Below the pieces are notes generated by a model that did not search any database, was not told where the DNA came from, and saw nothing but the letters and a program-made list of their open reading frames with translations. The position numbers and the translations under genes were made by a program. A stretch of 28,761 nt of DNA, from positions 1 through 28,761 of the forward strand of contig DAOPVX010000008.1 in NCBI GenBank assembly GCA_035351315.1, given 5' to 3'. Shown piece after piece: positions 1-10,098 of the stretch; positions within the stretch are counted from its first letter, which is position 1; every line of letters starts with the position of its first letter. Source of the DNA: UBA1359 sp029570385. Its GTDB lineage: Bacteria; Patescibacteriota; Patescibacteriia; Patescibacteriales; Patescibacteriaceae.

Positions 1-942
1 GGGATCAATCGCTTGGCCACTGCCACCAGTAAGTTTTATCTCATTGTCCTTATTTACTGAATTACTGACACCGCTGCCCGAAGCTGTAAAAAATGACAAC
101 CAAATAAAGAAAGCCAGCATCGGGCCAGTAATTACCAGTCCAGTAAAATCAGACCACCAGCGACTGCCGGCTTGGCCTAACTTACCTGCTTTGGGCAAAG
201 CGGATAATAAATAAGGAAAAGGCGACAAAACAATATAAATCCATAACATGACGGCTCGCTGAATTAACATTATAGCCATTGTTAAAATAACTACTAAAGC
301 AACAATAATATATATTAGGGCCAGCAGATAACTAATAAAAACACCTAAACCCTCCAATGGTGCATCTGTGGCCTGGACACTATTATTAACAACAACATCA
401 AATAAAGCAGTTAACCCGAGCATCTCAGTTAAATTACCAGCACCGACATCCTTAAAACCGTTAACAAAAGTTAACATGATAATTTGGGCAAAATCCAAGA
501 TTAGGCCGCAGATAGTTTTGGAAAAATTAACAAAAATGGCACCAAGAATAAAACTACGCAATAAATTCTTAGCTTGGTAATTCTGCAATCTTAAAACCGT
601 GCCAAAAGCGATAATTAAAAGACCTAAGACAAAGAACATATTGCAGACATCGCGAACAACTTTCCACCCCTCAACCACTACCTGCTCATTAATAAAATTA
701 TTATATTGGGCAACATAGACTAGAACATGCAAGACAACGGCTAATAACTTGCCAAAAAAAGATACCAAAATACTAATAATGCCGGTTAATATTTTTAAAA
801 TGGCTGTCGTGATAATATCAAGGGCAAAAACAAAAATTGGAGTAAAAATTAGTAATAAAATTAAACCGGCAACAAAATATTTTTGTTTCGGACTAAGTTG
901 GCCCCAGCTATTGCTAAAAAAAGTTTTTATTTTTCGCCACAT
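1..942 (-). CDS. VirB6/TrbL-like polytopic membrane protein (partial, 3' end off the window)
   Basis: An open frame of 314 codons runs from an ATG at 942 to the window edge without a stop, so the C-terminus is missing. The product begins MWRKIKTFF, followed by a long hydrophobic segment at about residues 25-48. A conserved-looking stretch (GWKVVRDVCNMFFVLGLLIIA) leads into further membrane helices around 95-115, 125-155, 205-245 and 265-290. At least six membrane segments are visible. The soluble loops are small until a Gly/Ser/Asn-rich region near the cut end. The pattern of helices and the NMFF/ICG-type motifs resemble VirB6/TrbL-like channel proteins of CPR type IV secretion-like loci; this is from memory of the family and not a search. 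The frame has a stop (TGA) just upstream, which fixes the start at 942. It lies 19 bases behind the stop of the preceding gene and is probably co-transcribed with it. Confidence 0.8.
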   Translation of the reverse strand, partial: MWRKIKTFFSNSWGQLSPKQKYFVAGLILLLIFTPIFVFALDIITTAILKILTGIISILVSFFGKLLAVVLHVLVYVAQYNNFINEQVVVEGWKVVRDVCNMFFVLGLLIIAFGTVLRLQNYQAKNLLRSFILGAIFVNFSKTICGLILDFAQIIMLTFVNGFKDVGAGNLTEMLGLTALFDVVVNNSVQATDAPLEGLGVFISYLLALIYIIVALVVILTMAIMLIQRAVMLWIYIVLSPFPYLLSALPKAGKLGQAGSRWWSDFTGLVITGPMLAFFIWLSFFTASGSGVSNSVNKDNEIKLTGGSGQAIDP

Positions 943-961
943 ATATAAGTGTTGTCATGAA

Positions 962-1666
962 CTAAAGTAGGCCATCTAGCGCGCCACCAAATAAATCCCA
1001 AAGAATTTTCATATTTTCTATGGGATTGGTCATAACATTGATAATAAAAATTAAAAAAGATAAGACGGCTAAAATAATAAGAAAAATTAATAAATCTAGG
1101 GTTAATAGTCCGGCGACCTCTAGCCAGCCAATAGCTTTTTTAAAAATTCCGGGAGCTTTCCATTCCTCGCCTAATTTACAAAAAAATTTATGCCCTTCAA
1201 TAAAACCAACCCAGGCCTGCAAATTTAGAGGGATTATTGTTAGGCCATATGAGTTTATTAGTTGGGTCCACCAAGTTTTTAAAAATTCACCAGTGAGCAT
1301 TTTACCGCCATTACCCTTTTTAATAGCATCAATTGCCATTTCGCCAGCCACAGCGGCGGCACCGGCTACGGTTGGATTAGCTGCCAATTTAGCTAATTGT
1401 TGTGCTTGTTTAAGTGAATCGGCAGTGTCTTGGGTGGCTGTCTCCTTACGGCTAGTCTGGTTAGATTCGGTTGAATTTTGGTCTTGATTATTAGAATTCT
1501 GACGAGACATTAATCGATCATTAATCCTGGAAGAATCAATTACTTGAGCACTTATTCTTTGGTTATTAGCCTGCTGGCTAGCCTCAGCTTTTTGTTGACG
1601 TAAAATTTCTCCATTATAATAAGGAGAAGAATATTGATCTTGCAGATTAACAGCTGCTTCAGCCAT
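962..1666 (-). CDS. Small membrane protein with Gln/Asn-rich N-terminal region, unrecognised
   Basis: A 234-residue protein that I do not recognise as a named family. Residues 1-95 are hydrophilic and rich in Gln, Asn, Ser and Thr, and look disordered. An Ala-rich helix follows at about 95-115 (VAGAAAVAGEMAID). A moderately hydrophobic stretch near 135-155 comes next. One long, strong membrane segment follows around 184-212 (LLTLDLLIFLIILAVLSFL), and the short tail ends FGGALDGLL. The gene lies directly upstream of the VirB6-like gene with 19 bases between them, and a good promoter lies directly in front of it. A role as a small accessory subunit of a type IV secretion-like apparatus is an inference from this position. 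The start at 1666 is the first ATG after that promoter that opens the long frame. No Shine-Dalgarno site is visible. Confidence 0.75.
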   Translation of the reverse strand: MAEAAVNLQDQYSSPYYNGEILRQQKAEASQQANNQRISAQVIDSSRINDRLMSRQNSNNQDQNSTESNQTSRKETATQDTADSLKQAQQLAKLAANPTVAGAAAVAGEMAIDAIKKGNGGKMLTGEFLKTWWTQLINSYGLTIIPLNLQAWVGFIEGHKFFCKLGEEWKAPGIFKKAIGWLEVAGLLTLDLLIFLIILAVLSFLIFIINVMTNPIENMKILWDLFGGALDGLL

Positions 1667-1693
1667 AATTTCAAGCCATTTTAAATTGACTTA

Positions 1694-1722
1694 ATTATAC
1701 CATAATCAAAAAAACCGAGCAA
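1694..1722 (-). promoter_or_regulatory. Promoter for the small membrane protein / VirB6-like operon
   Basis: On the minus strand there is a perfect TATAAT at 1699-1694. It is preceded by TGG, so it forms an extended -10 (TGnTATAAT). A -35-like TTGCTC lies at 1722-1717, exactly 17 bases upstream. Transcription would start near 1686, about 20 bases before the ATG at 1666. It separates this operon from the giant-protein gene, whose terminator-like palindrome lies just upstream. Confidence 0.6.
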
Positions 1723-1745
1723 ACGACTGATGATTTATTTGCCGA

Positions 1746-1785
1746 TTAATCTAAAGCCACCCTAATTAGGGTGGCTTTAGATTAA
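1746..1785 (-). terminator. Perfect 40-bp palindrome after the giant gene, probable terminator
   Basis: The two 20-base arms, 1746-1765 and 1766-1785, are exact reverse complements. They meet at a central TAATTA with the core GCCACCC/GGGTGGC. The palindrome abuts the stop codon of the giant gene (TAG at 1788-1786) without a single spacer base. As RNA it would form a very stable hairpin with a tiny loop. The downstream side is only moderately U-rich (TTTAGATTAAT), so termination is likely but not textbook. A protein-binding or RNA-stabilising role is also possible. Confidence 0.65.
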
Positions 1786-4700
1786 CTAATTCGTTTGGCT
1801 GGGTTTAATTCTAAACGAGAAACTTGATGTTGCGCCCCAGTTATCAGTCAAAATAATGGTAGCATTATTGGTCTGGCATTCATTGCCAGCAGCTGCCTGA
1901 CAAGAATAGCGATGAGTAAACTGGTGAGGAGCAGATATGTCGGTGCGATCAAGAAAATTACCTCGACGATCATAGGGTGTTGTACCATCGCCCCAATCAA
2001 TCTGAATTTGTTTAAGCGGTCGCTGATTGGCATCAACACGACTGTTGAAAGTTAAATTCACACTAACTACTGGCTTATTAAAGGCTACTAGGCCACCAGT
2101 CGCTATTGGCATCTCATTAATTTGAACATTTTCAATAATGGGTTTGACTAAACAATAAGAATTAGCGCTATTACCAGTTGGTCGAACATTATTTGGACAA
2201 GCATTGGTTGGCGTGGTCCAAGTAAAAGCATCGGAACTATTAGCTACATAGCGACCGCTATCAGCAAAATAATCATGACCATTGACGCCTTTACCATTAT
2301 CAAATTGCCACTCAAAACCGCCATAAGCCTGAGCAAATAAATAACGCGGGTGAGCAGAATTATTGGTGCTAATGCTAAATATTTTACCGATATGGACACC
2401 CTCAGCTAAATCTTGGTAAAAAAGCGGCTGATTACCGGGTAATGTTGCTACGGTCATGCTATCCCAATTTTCGGGGCTACCGCCCTGATTGGCCGGATAA
2501 CCGATAGAAGCGAATGGCACTGATGATTGATTAAATAAACAGTCCGCTGAATTAAAGCCAGCACTGGTTGGGCTCGGGATATAACACGGCATAATAAAGG
2601 AACTGCCGTCTTTAACCCGATCCGACCAATAAGCATTATTGCCGCTATCGTCAACTACTTTAACAAATTTAGTACAGTAAACCGGCGCCTTTGATGGAGT
2701 GCTGGTATTAGAAACAACTACACCAAATTGATCACGATAAACTTCGCTCGTTAAATATGGATCGCCCCCAGTTAGACCTAGAAAAAAGTCTTTAATGGTT
2801 GAGCTACTCATGTCAGATATTGAGACTCCCTTGTTCCAATAAGCGGCTAAATCGTTTTCGGTTTTTAGGTGCCAACCATCATTAACACTGGTGACATTCT
2901 CTTTAATATTATGCCAATCGGCATTATGTACATAACAAGTTGTTGATGTCCCATGGTTTGCATATGTTGAGTTAAAACAATTACGATAGCAATTAGTTGT
3001 AAAATAAAGCGTGGTTGAAGAAATATCTGTACAATTTTGAAGAGTACGTTTTAAAATGTTGGTGGTATTATTATCTGATATTATTGGCGATCCATCTGGA
3101 ATGCAGTAACATCTTTCTATTTCGGTTAGATCGGCAACACAACCATCATCCTTATAATTTCCTTCTATTTCTATATTTGTATAGCCAGTTGGGCAATCGT
3201 GATGTTCCCAACCTCTATCGCCATCGCCTTCATCAGTAGTACCGTCTTCACAGTGCGCATCACTACAATCACCACCACCATTATAAAAGGCGTGTCGATA
3301 TTCCAGCTCTAGACTATTAGCCGCTTCTAAACAATAATATAGCGGCCGTTTACCATTATAACCAATCCCCTCTTCAATCGGATCGGCAGCGATTTTATCT
3401 AACGGATACCACAGTAGACAATTTCTTTCATTGGCCGGATCATATTCCAAACAATAGCCCATTAAGCCCTTTTTGCGGATGACCGAGTTGCCGCTAGATT
3501 TATAGTCGCAGGACAAGCTATTACCCTCCGGATAAAGCCGGCAGGTTGGAGCAATAAATTGATTATTAGCGCCATCTGTGCGATAGGCCAAGCTGGGCTT
3601 TAGCTGGATATTATCAAAATAAGCAACACCATTTTCAGTATAAGCGTCGAGTTCAAGCTGGATATATTTAGTGTCTTTTTTAGTAGTAAACGACAAAACT
3701 TTATTTAACCATTTGCCATTAGTATTAGCAATAGTCATAGTATTGGTGATATTGCTAGCTAAACCTTGCGGTCGGCAGGGGTTATTTTCAGTGGGATTTT
3801 GACAAGTATATTCCCAAACCTTAAAGCCAGCGTGGCTATTATTAATAGTTCTCACCACTCCCGACATACTATAATTTGTATCACTATCTACTTTTATTAA
3901 ATTGGTGGGGCTTGTCTTGATATAGCCATAAAAACCATTATTGCCTTGCAGCTTAGTGGTTAGCCGCAAGAAATTATTACCATCCGGCGCTAAATAATTA
4001 TTACTAAAACTTGCATCAATGTTAATCGCCTGCTGTGGGCTGACAATCAGCTTGGATAAAGTAGAATTCGTCCAGTTATTGGCGTCGTAGTTATAAACTA
4101 GTTGTTGACCATCACCAGTCAGCGATCCGGTGGCAAATTCAAAACTACCATTAATATCTTGCTCAATATTTTTACCAAACTCGGTCATAGCCGCCAGATG
4201 ATAGAAATCGTTATAGTAGCCGGTAGAATTAACGCCAACTTTACTATAGCCAGTTAAATTACTAATCTGGTCAGTATTTAGATTATTGCCAAATGTTTGG
4301 TTGGTCGGAGTAGTTGGCAAATCAACAAAATGAGCGCAGTTATTGTAAGCATCTAAACTATCACATAGGCCAAAAGAAGTACAAATTTTCTTGATACTGC
4401 CGTCATTGGCCTGAACCGAATTGTAAGTCGTACATTCTAACCATTTACCGCAAGTTCTTGAAGGCTTAACCTTGATTAAACGATTGGCATTATTGCTACC
4501 GTCTAATGCTTTTGGACTAACACCATTGGCATCATTAGCACTCAAATTAGTATTATATAACAAGGTAGAATACTTATTTTGTTGATAGTTGCGTTCATTG
4601 AATAATAGACAGCCTTGATCATAATTGGTTTTGCCATCAGTGCACTCGGAACTGCTCAAATCTTTATTCAGTTGATAACTAACAATGGCCGGGCGAACTG

Positions 4701-7700
4701 AAATATCTTTAACTTTAGCAGCCGATGAGGTGGAAATATTAATTGTTAGATTGGTAGCACCATTAGTCATAAACATAGTATTGGCGTAATAGCCATTGCC
4801 GGAAACATTACTGGTATTTTCACTATACTGATTGACTAATAAATTTTGGTCACTAGAGGTAGCAATTAACTTGTTCTGTCCATTCATTAGCCAGAAGCTG
4901 CTACCTAATCGCCAATTAATTGCTTCATTCTCAATTGGCTGATCGGCCTTAACTTGTAAAATATAACTAGTAAAAGCATCCAATGGTATGGTTTGATTAA
5001 AGGCGGTACTGGCCGCTGGCTGGCCAGTTATAATATTGCCATTGATTCTAGATAATGGATCAATGTATTCCGTGCAGCCGGATTGAGTGGCCGGACAGAG
5101 ACCAACCCAGTTTTGTCCCTGATTATCTACTCGCGGCTGACGAACAATGTCGCCACCAAGACCAATAGTTTTACCAACGCTATTATTAACCGGACAAGCG
5201 ACTAAATTTTGGCTAACCAGACACTGGCTGGTTGAGCTAATACTTGAACAATCTTGATTATCGTTACAAAATTTAAAACTAGCGGTTTGACTACAACTCT
5301 TCACCGGTCGTTTATACCAACCAAAATTAGTGCCATCTTCTCCGGCTCGCCATTCGCACAATTGATCGCCAGGATCTTTAAAGAAATTTAAACCACTAGT
5401 ATCGCCAACCAAGGTTTGACAACCAACATCGTCCACGGAGCAACTTATTGGATTAGTGGCGTCTGAACGATAACGATCCGGATCAACCTTTAGATAGGTA
5501 GCCTGATAAATGGCTTGATCTTGGTAAACAGTTTCCTTGCCTAACCTTTGACAGCCCTTGTTAGTAGCCGAACATAACTTATTCTGGTCATAAACGGCAT
5601 AGATAATCTCATCAGCCGGGGTGATATCAGCATCAACATCACCATTAATCGGCTGAAAAGGATAATAGTAATTGGTATAATTATTGGTATTTAACATAGC
5701 TTCACAACCAACAGCTGATTCTTGGCAAAGATCAGTAAAGCCATGTAAATAATGAGTATTGCCGTTGTTGTCTTGATACTGTTGACAACCTAACATAAAA
5801 CCGGCAGCCGGAGAACCATTATAATCTTGATTGCAAGCTTTAGGAATAGTAATACTATTCTCCAATAAATAATGCTCATCATTAATCTCTATCAAACGAA
5901 CCTCATCCAGATAAAAACGATTATTGGCCAGCAACCGAAGTCGGTAATCGGTTATTTCTGCCTCAACTATACTAACGGCTGGAACATCTAGGCTATAGCT
6001 ATAAAATTGCCAATCGTTATTTTTTAGATTTATACCAGTTGCCGGCAGATCAAAATTGGCGATATCGGCTGAACCATTTTTAAGACTAATACTAGTGATG
6101 GTAGTTTCGGCGGATAAGGGTTTAGCAAAGAACTGCAAACGATACTTAGCGCCATTATTTAAACTATGGGGATCAAGATTAATGTCAATCTGATTGCTAT
6201 TAGATAATAATGAATATCCAGTAGTTCTAATGGTTTCCGATGATGTGGCCGCCCCATGCCAATCACTGGTTAATTCATTATCAAAATCTCGATTTAAAAC
6301 TAGTCGCCAATCAGCTGCTCCAGTTCCGCTGTAGCGCTTACAGGTGTTTTGATTGGCCGCGCAAGATTGACTCTCGGCCGGCAAGCCGCGATAAATACAA
6401 GCCTGATTATTATCGCTCCATTGTCCATTACCCCGACAAACAACACATTCTGCTTTTGAGCTTAACCAGTGACCACCTTCTTCATTTTGACAGCTGATGG
6501 CGTCGGCAATATTATCAACAACATTATGTTTTGATAGCCGGTAGCTTAAACAATTGGCGCTACAAGTAACAGTCTTAGAATAAGGCACATAAAAAACTGC
6601 ACCGGCTTGATTACGAACCTCACGACAATCAGGATTATAGTTGACAGAATTGGGTTGGATTGATGAAGCAGTGCATTGTTGGCTTTGATCGGTCAATTTG
6701 GGGGAACCATTGGTCTCGGCTTGCCAAGTATAAGAATAAAGCTGCAGACCAGTACTGGCCGTGTTTTGCCAAATATAGAATTCAGCACAATTAGCCTGTG
6801 GTTCATCTGGCTTGACGCATTGTCTGAGATAGCTAAAATATTCTTTATCTTCACCGCCAGCGGCTAAATTGTCTAAATTGGTAAATTCAGTGCAGCCGAC
6901 GCTAGCAGCCGAACAGGTAGTAGCTAAATTGGGAATTAATTGTTTTTCCTGACCATCATTAAATATGGTCGGTTCTTGCCAATATGAAGCAAAGCCGACG
7001 CAAGAGGCTGGACAATAATTCTGTAAATTAATTTTAGCCGGTATTCTGTCACCGGTCAGATTATTAGTAAACATCTGACAATCGGCTTCATCTGGAAGAC
7101 AAGTTCGAGCATAATTATCGCATTCAGCTGGAGCATCCGGCCGTTCAATTAGACTGTCCCCATTCTGAACATAACAAACAGTTCGTAAATATTCCGGTAA
7201 TATTTTTTCATAAGTATAAGCGGCTTGACGATAGGGGCGATAACCTTGATTGCCTTGGCTGGAAATCTCCAGCATCATATTATCAATATAGAAATTGCCC
7301 GGTTCTTCTGAATAGATAGCTATTGCGTTAGCATTATAATACTCATCGTTATTGATAGTTACAGTAAGTTTTTGCCAACGGTCGGTTTGGTTGCTCGTTT
7401 TAGTCAGCCAAGAATCACTATTAATAGCTGGATTACCATTGCCAATACCAATGGTTACTGGTGTTTGTTCAGTATAAACATAGGCACTAAAAGTATAGCT
7501 AACGCCAGGGCGTAGCAAAAAGTTTTTAGGCAGGCTACTTTGAGACGGCTGACTCCAATCATATGACCAGAAGCCACTATACGGGGTCTCGCTGATGATT
7601 TTTAGGGCATTTTGACCGGAATAAACTTGGTCGCTACTGCTAACCACAACAGCTGAGCCAGCAATAATTAGATTATCTAAACGATTATTAGATGATGTGG

Positions 7701-10095
7701 CGCCGGCATGGCTAAACTCCAGATCACCATTAAAGAGCAGATTAACATTAGTGTTGTTAGCCAACCTGATTAATTGTTGGCAACCATCTTGATTTTGATC
7801 GCAGGTTTCGGCTTTAGCCGATAAATAATATTTATCAGTGGTATTGCCCGGAGTGCAGGTAAATGATGAGCTAGCCCAGTTATAACGTGAGCAATAAGCA
7901 GCACAGCCACTATTATCAGCATTACAATTGCCATAATCCAAAGTATTAGCTAAATAAGCAGTCGTCTGCCCAGAACTATTAGTATAGGCTTGACAGGTAT
8001 TGAAGTATGGTTGGCAAGTATCTGATGTAAATTGCCATGTTCGGCGATCTTCAGTACAATAGCCATAAATCTCACAATTATTATTATCGCCTTCTTTCAA
8101 ACAACTTTGCTCATCAGCGCAGTAATTACTTGATCGCAAAAGATTAACCGTGCTTAAGCTAGCGGCCACCGTTCCTGTCGCGACTTGGTCGCTGGTTAAA
8201 ATATCCATGTAATCAATCTGATTACCGAAACCGGATTTAATACAATAACTAAGGGGAGCTTTAAGCGGCCAATTGGGGTCAATCATTCCTCGACACCAAC
8301 TCTGGTTATAACCAGTATCATATTGATCGAGTGGATTATAACAACCGATCATATCGCCAATGGTTATATCCTTTTCTTTAATGTCAAAAGAAGCTAATTT
8401 TTCCGCCGCTACCTCCCAAGTAACCGGTAAAATTCGATACTTGCGCAAAATTTTCATAGAGCGCCAGCTGATATCGCCAGACTCTATGTTGAGAGAATTG
8501 TCAGATTCAGCTGCACCAAAACGTGCATTACCATTTAATAAACCTTTTTTCAAAGCCTCGCCAACCGTCAATTCCTGGCTAATGGCTTGAACAAAATTAT
8601 TATTCACTACACAATTCATTGGCCCAGGATTATTAGCATCAGGGCAGGTAGCCAGATTATTTAATAGGTCAAGATCGTTCCCCGCTCCAAAATTCATGTC
8701 AGTTATCGGGGCTAACAATGCCTCTGATTCGGCTCGACCAAAACTATTGGAAGAATAAAAGTTACTTAATTTTTCAGTCACCTTGGAATCATCCTGACCA
8801 GCCAATAATTCTAATAGCTTGGCCATGTACTTGTCATACAGCTTATTACTTAAGACTGAAATAAATAAATTGGTGCTATCCAATAATATATCGCCTGTCT
8901 GCGAAAAAAAGGTTTCTCTTTTCCTGGCTTCGGTATCCCAAAGCTTTATATCTAATGATCCTGGTAACTCTAAATATTTGCCGCCAGGGTTAGTTATTCT
9001 ATTTTGTTCCCTATTAGCTCTTCGCTCTGACTGACCAAGGTCAGTTGAAGTGCTCACCATGGTATCTTGCCGTGAGCTTATTGAGAAAGCAATGCCAAGA
9101 TCATTAACTCGTGGATCAAAAATACTTTGAACATTTTTTAAATAAGTCTTCTGATCATTGATTGATTGCTGAATAGCAGTTGCCCAAGAACTAGTTGCTC
9201 CATCTTTGCCAATTCCGTAAAAAGCATCCCGAGCATTACATAGATTTTCAGTAGGATTGGGGGCAGCGCCAGTTAGACCTAAACCAATCTTAAAGCCGAC
9301 CATTATGCTGGATGGTTGACAGACATCAAAATCGCTACCAAGGTATTTTTTTAAACTAAACCCGCTGTTATCACCAGCACGAGCGACATCCTTATGGAGC
9401 TTACGAAGATTCAAGGAAGCATCATTAACGTCATTTAAACAAGTTATGGCAATTGCCGGATCAGCTATCTCACTATTAATAGCATTTTGGATTTCTACAA
9501 TTGTATTATAAATATCTCCATCGTCAATTTGATAAGTAATGTCGTTTTCTGTTATAACATCATTTTCATCATACCAAGCTGAATTAGTTATTGTTGCTGT
9601 TAATACCAAATGAACAGTTTTAGTACCACAAGAAACATCCTGTGTTTTTGTGCCGGTTTTAGTTGAACCTTCCTCTAGGGCGGTAAAATAATTTTCCACA
9701 AATGTTCCGGCAGCATTTCTGGCTAAATCAGTAGCAAATGTTGACCAAGTATAGGTATAAAATTCAGCTTTTTGCCCCTTGCCACCACTAGCCACATAGA
9801 GTGCTGTTTGATTGGCAAATTCATTAGCGTATTTTCGCAATAGAGAGCTATATGTCCTGGTAGTCGCCTTCTTAAAAGCTGCCCACATTTGGTTTGTAAT
9901 ATAACTACTAATCTTATCGGCTGTTCTATCCAGCCAAGAAGTAGTATCAGTAACCGGCGCACCGGCAACTGGAGGCGATATAACCGGTGGGGGTGTCATC
10001 GTATCAGCCTCTTGCGCTTTAGTATAACTGTTTACACCAAACAATAAATAAACTAATACTAAACCGCCCCAAAACAAACGAAAAGACATTTTCAT
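1786..10095 (-). CDS. Giant secreted cysteine-rich multidomain protein (2769 aa) with C-terminal PKD-like domain
   Basis: No family name fits the whole protein. A signal peptide (about 1-28; LFWGGLVLVYLLFGV core) precedes a Pro-rich linker and a largely helical region to about residue 500. From about 583 to 2640 the chain is packed with cysteines. A motif C-x5-G-C recurs at roughly residues 723, 765, 1060, 1456, 1507, 1550 and 1666, often followed by x-x-[FYLM]. Looser C-x6-C versions also occur. Between these lie lectin-like jelly-roll segments resembling CBM4/9 modules at about 786-945, 1259-1405 and 1980-2165, with a weaker candidate at 1680-1800. Two of the clear segments open with an NGD/NRD-F-type turn, and the three clear ones close with a YIDN/YFDN/YLDE strand. 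Residues 2670-2769 form a PKD-like domain with IDWGDGT near 2699. There is no LPXTG motif and no C-terminal membrane anchor. The start at 10095 leaves 3 bases after the preceding gene; Met3 (10089) is an alternative. A role as surface adhesin or fibre is inferred. Confidence 0.85.
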   Translation of the reverse strand: MKMSFRLFWGGLVLVYLLFGVNSYTKAQEADTMTPPPVISPPVAGAPVTDTTSWLDRTADKISSYITNQMWAAFKKATTRTYSSLLRKYANEFANQTALYVASGGKGQKAEFYTYTWSTFATDLARNAAGTFVENYFTALEEGSTKTGTKTQDVSCGTKTVHLVLTATITNSAWYDENDVITENDITYQIDDGDIYNTIVEIQNAINSEIADPAIAITCLNDVNDASLNLRKLHKDVARAGDNSGFSLKKYLGSDFDVCQPSSIMVGFKIGLGLTGAAPNPTENLCNARDAFYGIGKDGATSSWATAIQQSINDQKTYLKNVQSIFDPRVNDLGIAFSISSRQDTMVSTSTDLGQSERRANREQNRITNPGGKYLELPGSLDIKLWDTEARKRETFFSQTGDILLDSTNLFISVLSNKLYDKYMAKLLELLAGQDDSKVTEKLSNFYSSNSFGRAESEALLAPITDMNFGAGNDLDLLNNLATCPDANNPGPMNCVVNNNFVQAISQELTVGEALKKGLLNGNARFGAAESDNSLNIESGDISWRSMKILRKYRILPVTWEVAAEKLASFDIKEKDITIGDMIGCYNPLDQYDTGYNQSWCRGMIDPNWPLKAPLSYCIKSGFGNQIDYMDILTSDQVATGTVAASLSTVNLLRSSNYCADEQSCLKEGDNNNCEIYGYCTEDRRTWQFTSDTCQPYFNTCQAYTNSSGQTTAYLANTLDYGNCNADNSGCAAYCSRYNWASSSFTCTPGNTTDKYYLSAKAETCDQNQDGCQQLIRLANNTNVNLLFNGDLEFSHAGATSSNNRLDNLIIAGSAVVVSSSDQVYSGQNALKIISETPYSGFWSYDWSQPSQSSLPKNFLLRPGVSYTFSAYVYTEQTPVTIGIGNGNPAINSDSWLTKTSNQTDRWQKLTVTINNDEYYNANAIAIYSEEPGNFYIDNMMLEISSQGNQGYRPYRQAAYTYEKILPEYLRTVCYVQNGDSLIERPDAPAECDNYARTCLPDEADCQMFTNNLTGDRIPAKINLQNYCPASCVGFASYWQEPTIFNDGQEKQLIPNLATTCSAASVGCTEFTNLDNLAAGGEDKEYFSYLRQCVKPDEPQANCAEFYIWQNTASTGLQLYSYTWQAETNGSPKLTDQSQQCTASSIQPNSVNYNPDCREVRNQAGAVFYVPYSKTVTCSANCLSYRLSKHNVVDNIADAISCQNEEGGHWLSSKAECVVCRGNGQWSDNNQACIYRGLPAESQSCAANQNTCKRYSGTGAADWRLVLNRDFDNELTSDWHGAATSSETIRTTGYSLLSNSNQIDINLDPHSLNNGAKYRLQFFAKPLSAETTITSISLKNGSADIANFDLPATGINLKNNDWQFYSYSLDVPAVSIVEAEITDYRLRLLANNRFYLDEVRLIEINDEHYLLENSITIPKACNQDYNGSPAAGFMLGCQQYQDNNGNTHYLHGFTDLCQESAVGCEAMLNTNNYTNYYYPFQPINGDVDADITPADEIIYAVYDQNKLCSATNKGCQRLGKETVYQDQAIYQATYLKVDPDRYRSDATNPISCSVDDVGCQTLVGDTSGLNFFKDPGDQLCEWRAGEDGTNFGWYKRPVKSCSQTASFKFCNDNQDCSSISSTSQCLVSQNLVACPVNNSVGKTIGLGGDIVRQPRVDNQGQNWVGLCPATQSGCTEYIDPLSRINGNIITGQPAASTAFNQTIPLDAFTSYILQVKADQPIENEAINWRLGSSFWLMNGQNKLIATSSDQNLLVNQYSENTSNVSGNGYYANTMFMTNGATNLTINISTSSAAKVKDISVRPAIVSYQLNKDLSSSECTDGKTNYDQGCLLFNERNYQQNKYSTLLYNTNLSANDANGVSPKALDGSNNANRLIKVKPSRTCGKWLECTTYNSVQANDGSIKKICTSFGLCDSLDAYNNCAHFVDLPTTPTNQTFGNNLNTDQISNLTGYSKVGVNSTGYYNDFYHLAAMTEFGKNIEQDINGSFEFATGSLTGDGQQLVYNYDANNWTNSTLSKLIVSPQQAINIDASFSNNYLAPDGNNFLRLTTKLQGNNGFYGYIKTSPTNLIKVDSDTNYSMSGVVRTINNSHAGFKVWEYTCQNPTENNPCRPQGLASNITNTMTIANTNGKWLNKVLSFTTKKDTKYIQLELDAYTENGVAYFDNIQLKPSLAYRTDGANNQFIAPTCRLYPEGNSLSCDYKSSGNSVIRKKGLMGYCLEYDPANERNCLLWYPLDKIAADPIEEGIGYNGKRPLYYCLEAANSLELEYRHAFYNGGGDCSDAHCEDGTTDEGDGDRGWEHHDCPTGYTNIEIEGNYKDDGCVADLTEIERCYCIPDGSPIISDNNTTNILKRTLQNCTDISSTTLYFTTNCYRNCFNSTYANHGTSTTCYVHNADWHNIKENVTSVNDGWHLKTENDLAAYWNKGVSISDMSSSTIKDFFLGLTGGDPYLTSEVYRDQFGVVVSNTSTPSKAPVYCTKFVKVVDDSGNNAYWSDRVKDGSSFIMPCYIPSPTSAGFNSADCLFNQSSVPFASIGYPANQGGSPENWDSMTVATLPGNQPLFYQDLAEGVHIGKIFSISTNNSAHPRYLFAQAYGGFEWQFDNGKGVNGHDYFADSGRYVANSSDAFTWTTPTNACPNNVRPTGNSANSYCLVKPIIENVQINEMPIATGGLVAFNKPVVSVNLTFNSRVDANQRPLKQIQIDWGDGTTPYDRRGNFLDRTDISAPHQFTHRYSCQAAAGNECQTNNATIILTDNWGATSSFSFRIKPSQTN

Positions 10096-10098
10096 AAG

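Noticed and set aside
1020..1487. Open frame of 155 codons on the plus strand
   Set aside because: It lies wholly opposite the 234-residue membrane protein, has no promoter or family signature, and its sequence reads as the antisense of that gene.
1666..1680. Two-codon mini-ORF (ATG GCT TGA) just ahead of the small membrane protein
   Set aside because: It is too short to support a regulatory claim and is likely chance in an AT-rich leader.
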